Source of the DNA: Nitrospirales bacterium
Lineage (GTDB): Bacteria > Nitrospirota > Nitrospiria > Nitrospirales > UBA8639
Direction: 5' to 3'
Length of the DNA: 40,342 nt
Assembly (NCBI GenBank): GCA_029261275.1
Contig: JAJDBR010000106.1
Coordinates: 1-40,342 of the forward strand
The notes under the pieces were generated by a model. It saw only the letters and a program-made list of their open reading frames with translations. It ran no database searches and was not told where the DNA came from. The translations under genes and the position numbers were made by a program. Below, piece after piece: positions 37,770-40,342 of the stretch (the first letter of the stretch is position 1; each line of letters begins with the position of its first letter).

Positions 37770-38183
37770 TTAGATTTCTTCCTTAATCCCTGAAGGCACG
37801 AAAGCCCGAGTGAGAGGTCCCTTCCAATATCCCCTGGCCAAGAGCCCCCAACCGATGAGAAAGGCCAAGCCTCCGAAAGGCGTGAGCATACCCAAGGTCC
37901 GAATGTCCGTGAGGGCCATGGTATAGAGACTCCCCGAGAAAATGAGAATACCGATCAAGAAACTCCAACCGGCTTTGAGAAACACAGGATGCTTAAACCA
38001 ATGCGCACTTAACCCGGCAATGAGCATGGCTAACGCATGCACCAGATGATAGCGCACGCTTGTTTCAAACACGGCCATCATTTTTTCCGAAAGGATCGGC
38101 CGAAGACCATGTGCCCCGAAGGCGCCTGCTGCGACCCCGATGCCCGCCATTAACGCCCCAAGGACTAAGAGACGATTGCTCAT
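37770..38183 (-). CDS. DUF423 membrane protein (YgdD type)
   Basis: About 137 residues with four hydrophobic helices. The N-terminal LLVLGALMAGIGVAAGAFGA and HGLRPIL, the VRYHLVHALAML helix and the GGLAFLIGWGLLA end are the DUF423 pattern. Small inner-membrane protein of unknown function. Several starts are possible: the ATG at 38183 (GAAGGA upstream) gives the family's normal N-terminus; the ATG at 38198 (GAGGA upstream) adds five residues; the longest frame to 38264 overlaps the DUF2061 gene and is unlikely. Probably co-transcribed with DUF2061 and the Rrf2 regulator upstream. Confidence 0.88.
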   Translation of the reverse strand: MSNRLLVLGALMAGIGVAAGAFGAHGLRPILSEKMMAVFETSVRYHLVHALAMLIAGLSAHWFKHPVFLKAGWSFLIGILIFSGSLYTMALTDIRTLGMLTPFGGLAFLIGWGLLARGYWKGPLTRAFVPSGIKEEI

Positions 38184-38212
38184 ATTCGTTTCCTTCATGT
38201 GTTGATCCTCAT

Positions 38213-38434
38213 TTAGGGGGAACTCGTGGGAGGAATGTTTCGCCCCCAGGCCACCGTTTGCCATAGCCGTTCATGTCCCCAAAACAGGCCGATTTTTACG
38301 ATAGAATCACTCAACCCTGCAAACAACGCCATGGACACTTCTCCGGAGATGAGCCAGACCACGATAGTCGTGACCAAGGTTGCAATCACCCGCCAACTCA
38401 TCCCTTTCGCGACACTGCGTAAATGCGTTTCCAT
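38213..38434 (-). CDS. DUF2061 small membrane protein
   Basis: 73 residues from the ATG at 38434 (AGAGG upstream); 13 further codons upstream in frame have no support. The pattern SVAKGMSWRVIATLVTTIVV, SMALFAGLSDSIVKIGLFWG and HERLWQTVAWGR is DUF2061. Two membrane helices are expected, with the conserved HERLW near the C-terminus. Function unknown; in other bacteria the domain is sometimes found with sulfate-assimilation genes. It lies between the Rrf2 regulator and DUF423 on the same strand. Confidence 0.88.
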   Translation of the reverse strand: METHLRSVAKGMSWRVIATLVTTIVVWLISGEVSMALFAGLSDSIVKIGLFWGHERLWQTVAWGRNIPPTSSP

Positions 38435-38534
38435 ATCGTGCCTCTTACCGAATGTGTAAATAGGTTCATTCAAAAAATAGAAAAAAATCGTGGCTCCACA
38501 ACTTTACGAAAAATCCTCATTGCCCATCCTGGCC

Positions 38535-38987
38535 TTACGGTTTTGCCTTGAATGGTGAACCCTTTTTGGCATAGACAAAATCTTCTAACGAAAAATGGTC
38601 CAATACCGAGGCTATGGCATTCCGAACGTCCAACATAATCCCTTGAATGGGACAAGTCGTGGTTTCCGCATGCGGACAATCTTCACATTTTTGATAGGCG
38701 GTTTGACTTACACACGCAATCGGGGCCAACGGGCCATCCAAAATGCGAATGATTTGCCCCAACGTAATTTCCTTGGGCGCCTTAATGAGAAAGACCCCGC
38801 CATTCATGCCACGACGACTTCCTATCAACCCAGCATTTTTTAACGCTAATAGGATGGTTTCTAGAAAACCCAGTGGGATCTTTTGGCGATCGGCTAACCC
38901 TTTTCGCTGGACCAATCCATGCCCATATTCTTGGGTCAATTCGATCATCGCCCGCAATCCATATTCACTTTTCTTTGAGAAACGCAT
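38535..38987 (-). CDS. Rrf2-family transcription regulator with Fe-S type cysteines
   Basis: 150 residues. The N-terminal winged helix-turn-helix (MRFSKKSEYGLRAMIEL to LIGSRRGMNGGVFLIKAP) is typical Rrf2, including the wing RRGxxGG. In the middle, IACVSQTAYQKCEDCPHAET followed by TTCPIQ supplies four cysteines; three (usually C-x5-C-x6/7-C) bind a Fe-S cluster in IscR, NsrR and RsrR, so a redox, NO or iron-sulfur sensor is likely. The spacing here differs from classic IscR. No ribosome binding site is visible. A 13-bp palindrome lies 15 bases before the ATG, and the two small membrane genes behind it may be its targets. Confidence 0.92.
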   Translation of the reverse strand: MRFSKKSEYGLRAMIELTQEYGHGLVQRKGLADRQKIPLGFLETILLALKNAGLIGSRRGMNGGVFLIKAPKEITLGQIIRILDGPLAPIACVSQTAYQKCEDCPHAETTTCPIQGIMLDVRNAIASVLDHFSLEDFVYAKKGSPFKAKP

Positions 38988-39001
38988 TTAATGCCATAAA
39001 G

Positions 39002-39014
39002 TTAACTAAGTTAA
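39002..39014 (-). promoter_or_regulatory. Likely Rrf2 operator palindrome
   Basis: TTAACTAAGTTAA, a palindrome around its central base, lying between a weak -35 (TTGTTT on the minus strand) and the Rrf2 start codon. Position suggests autoregulation; binding is inferred. Confidence 0.45.
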
Positions 39015-39077
39015 TAAACAATTGTACCATAAATTCGGTCCCTCATGCCACGCCAACCTTCTTTTTTTTCGATTATT

Positions 39078-40342
39078 CTAATACGCGCAGGGTCGGCGAC
39101 CAATTTCAGGCACGTGACAAATTCGACCATCAACCCTTGGTGCAATAGGATCTGGGCGGTCATCGAGGGTTAATCGAATTCGTTCTTTAAGCGATCTTTC
39201 AACTGATTCCCAGTCCAAATTCTTGAGCATCGAATAGCCGTCTCCACCTTCAATGAGAAATTTATTCGTAACAATCTGTAGAGGCCGATTGGGCAACTCT
39301 CTCATTGTTCCATTTTTGAAAAGTCGAATATCTGCAACACGATGCCCTTCCGGATTGCGAGGGTCATGCTTAAAGGCCACCCCACTGATTTGAAGCCAAT
39401 GGCCTTGCCCTACCCAATCCTCTGCCGACCGTTCGAGCACGTCGTCCAATTCTTCTTTCGTGAGGTCCGCTCGAACTAACTCACTATCATAGAACAATAA
39501 TTCTTCTAGCTGACGTCGAGTGATAGGTCCAGGCGGAATGGTTTGATTCACTCAAAGTGCGCCTGAATTGATAAAAGCCATATCGGCACCAGGAACAGCC
39601 GCCCGAACGTGATCAGCCACCCAATTGCCCAGATTGGTTTCATACCTTCGAATTTCCAGTTCTTCACCATTCAGCGGAACCCTTGTCTCCCCAACCGTTT
39701 GTTGAAGACATTCGCCCTCCTCATCATTTGTCGAACAAAACCACTCCTCATGCTCCTTTAGAAATTGATCGACTTTCCCCTTCATCAAAGGATCTGGGTG
39801 AAGCTCTCCACCTTCTAGGAATCGATACCCAAAAGAAATAAATGGCTCCATCCCGATCAACCGTATGCGTACCACCGTAGCCGTCCGCGCGTCCGCATCG
39901 GCTTTCAAAATCCACCGTCCATCGATCTCAACATGATGCCGTTGATGTTCGTGACCTCCAATAATGAGATCTGGCCCGCGCTCGCCAAGTGTCTCCAGAA
40001 TTCTACGATCCTTTTTAAGTTCGAGATGCGTCAGAGCAATCACCACTTCAGCTCCTTGCGCACGTAATCGTTTCGTTTGCTCCTCTGCGACATCAACGGG
40101 ATCAAGGAACTCCTCTACATAGGCAATCTGGTTCGCAGGCTTTCTATCAGTTGTCAGACCAAAAATCCCCACCTTGACACCCCCGCTTTCGACAATTCTT
40201 GAAGCCTGCAAATTATTCGAAGCCACTAACGGCTTCCCCTCTTCCTGAGCAAACCGAATATTCGATCCAAGCCATTGAAACTCCGATTGATCAATCCGTG
40301 CTTGAAGAAGAGTCGCATGTTTTTGTTGTGACCGATCAAATT
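39078..40342 (-). pseudogene. 5'-nucleotidase/UshA-type metallophosphoesterase with in-frame stop (5' end outside the window)
   Basis: The minus-strand frame enters the window at FDRSQQKHATLLQAR, the usual region after the GNHEFD metal motif, and runs through ALTHLELKKDRRI and IIGGHEHQRHH (metal-binding histidines), so the N-terminal metallophosphatase domain is intact. The C-terminal nucleotide-binding domain reaches MAFINSGAL and then meets TGA at 39554-39552. The same frame continues for 157 codons with PGPITRRQLEELLFYDSELV and VTNKFLIEGGDGYSM to a normal end. In relatives the residue after NSGAL is an arginine that contacts substrate; CGA to TGA is a one-base change. Either a recent pseudogene, a sequencing error or, less likely, readthrough. 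A GTG right after the TGA could restart translation. Confidence 0.8.

Noticed and set aside
39505-39555. Selenocysteine recoding of the TGA in the 5'-nucleotidase
   Set aside because: GAGTG and CACTC can pair downstream of the TGA, but the loop is too long for a bacterial SECIS and relatives have arginine here, not cysteine.

Overview
The window looks like chromosomal DNA of a Gram-negative bacterium. Outer-membrane and envelope genes are present (a beta-barrel porin, an AsmA-type protein, a lipoprotein). The gene set (an ammonium-assimilation cluster with two Amt transporters, GlnE-like proteins carrying ACT domains, DUF2934 and DUF3386 proteins, HD/GGDEF signalling proteins) and the moderate base composition suggest a Nitrospira-like member of Nitrospirota, perhaps a marine lineage. 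That assignment is inference from gene content only; no marker gene in the window settles it.

Layout. 1-625: the 5' part of rph on the minus strand, its promoter, a possible 36-residue membrane peptide and the serS promoter. 625-2772: serS, tRNA-Ser(UGA) and a 230-bp stretch holding partial copies of the tRNA 3' end, which looks like an old integration scar. 2773-4306: a membrane protein and a DUF3386 protein. 4455-7710 (minus): a TPM-domain protein, a nucleotidyltransferase-fold protein with an altered active site, an FAD monooxygenase and an unknown protein. 7979-12278 (plus): a lipoprotein, then a coupled pair of an HD-GYP response regulator and a hybrid histidine kinase. 12404-16934 (minus): mtnA and a large AsmA-like protein. 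17275-21704 (plus): an HD-domain protein, a YjbQ protein, a Deg/HtrA protease and an HDOD-GGDEF protein behind a structured leader. 21705-23600: a gene-poor stretch with two copies of a 175-bp repeat, a DUF2934 gene, coding debris and an orphan terminator. 23601-26201: clpB.

26476-36333 is the most coherent part. It holds a GlnE adenylyltransferase/adenylyl-removase divided into two divergent genes. The AR-type half is on the minus strand. The AT-type half is on the plus strand and fused to N-terminal ACT-like domains. The two genes fire from promoters that share one -35 element, and both messages appear to be leaderless or nearly so. Convergent to the AT gene lies a minus-strand run porin - amtB - glnB - amtB - glnA. 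GlnA keeps the tyrosine that GlnE modifies and GlnB keeps the T-loop tyrosine. Together they form a compact ammonium uptake, sensing and assimilation unit.

36825-40342: an MscS channel, DUF423 and DUF2061 membrane proteins behind an Rrf2 regulator with its own palindrome, and a 5'-nucleotidase gene cut by an in-frame TGA and running off the window end.
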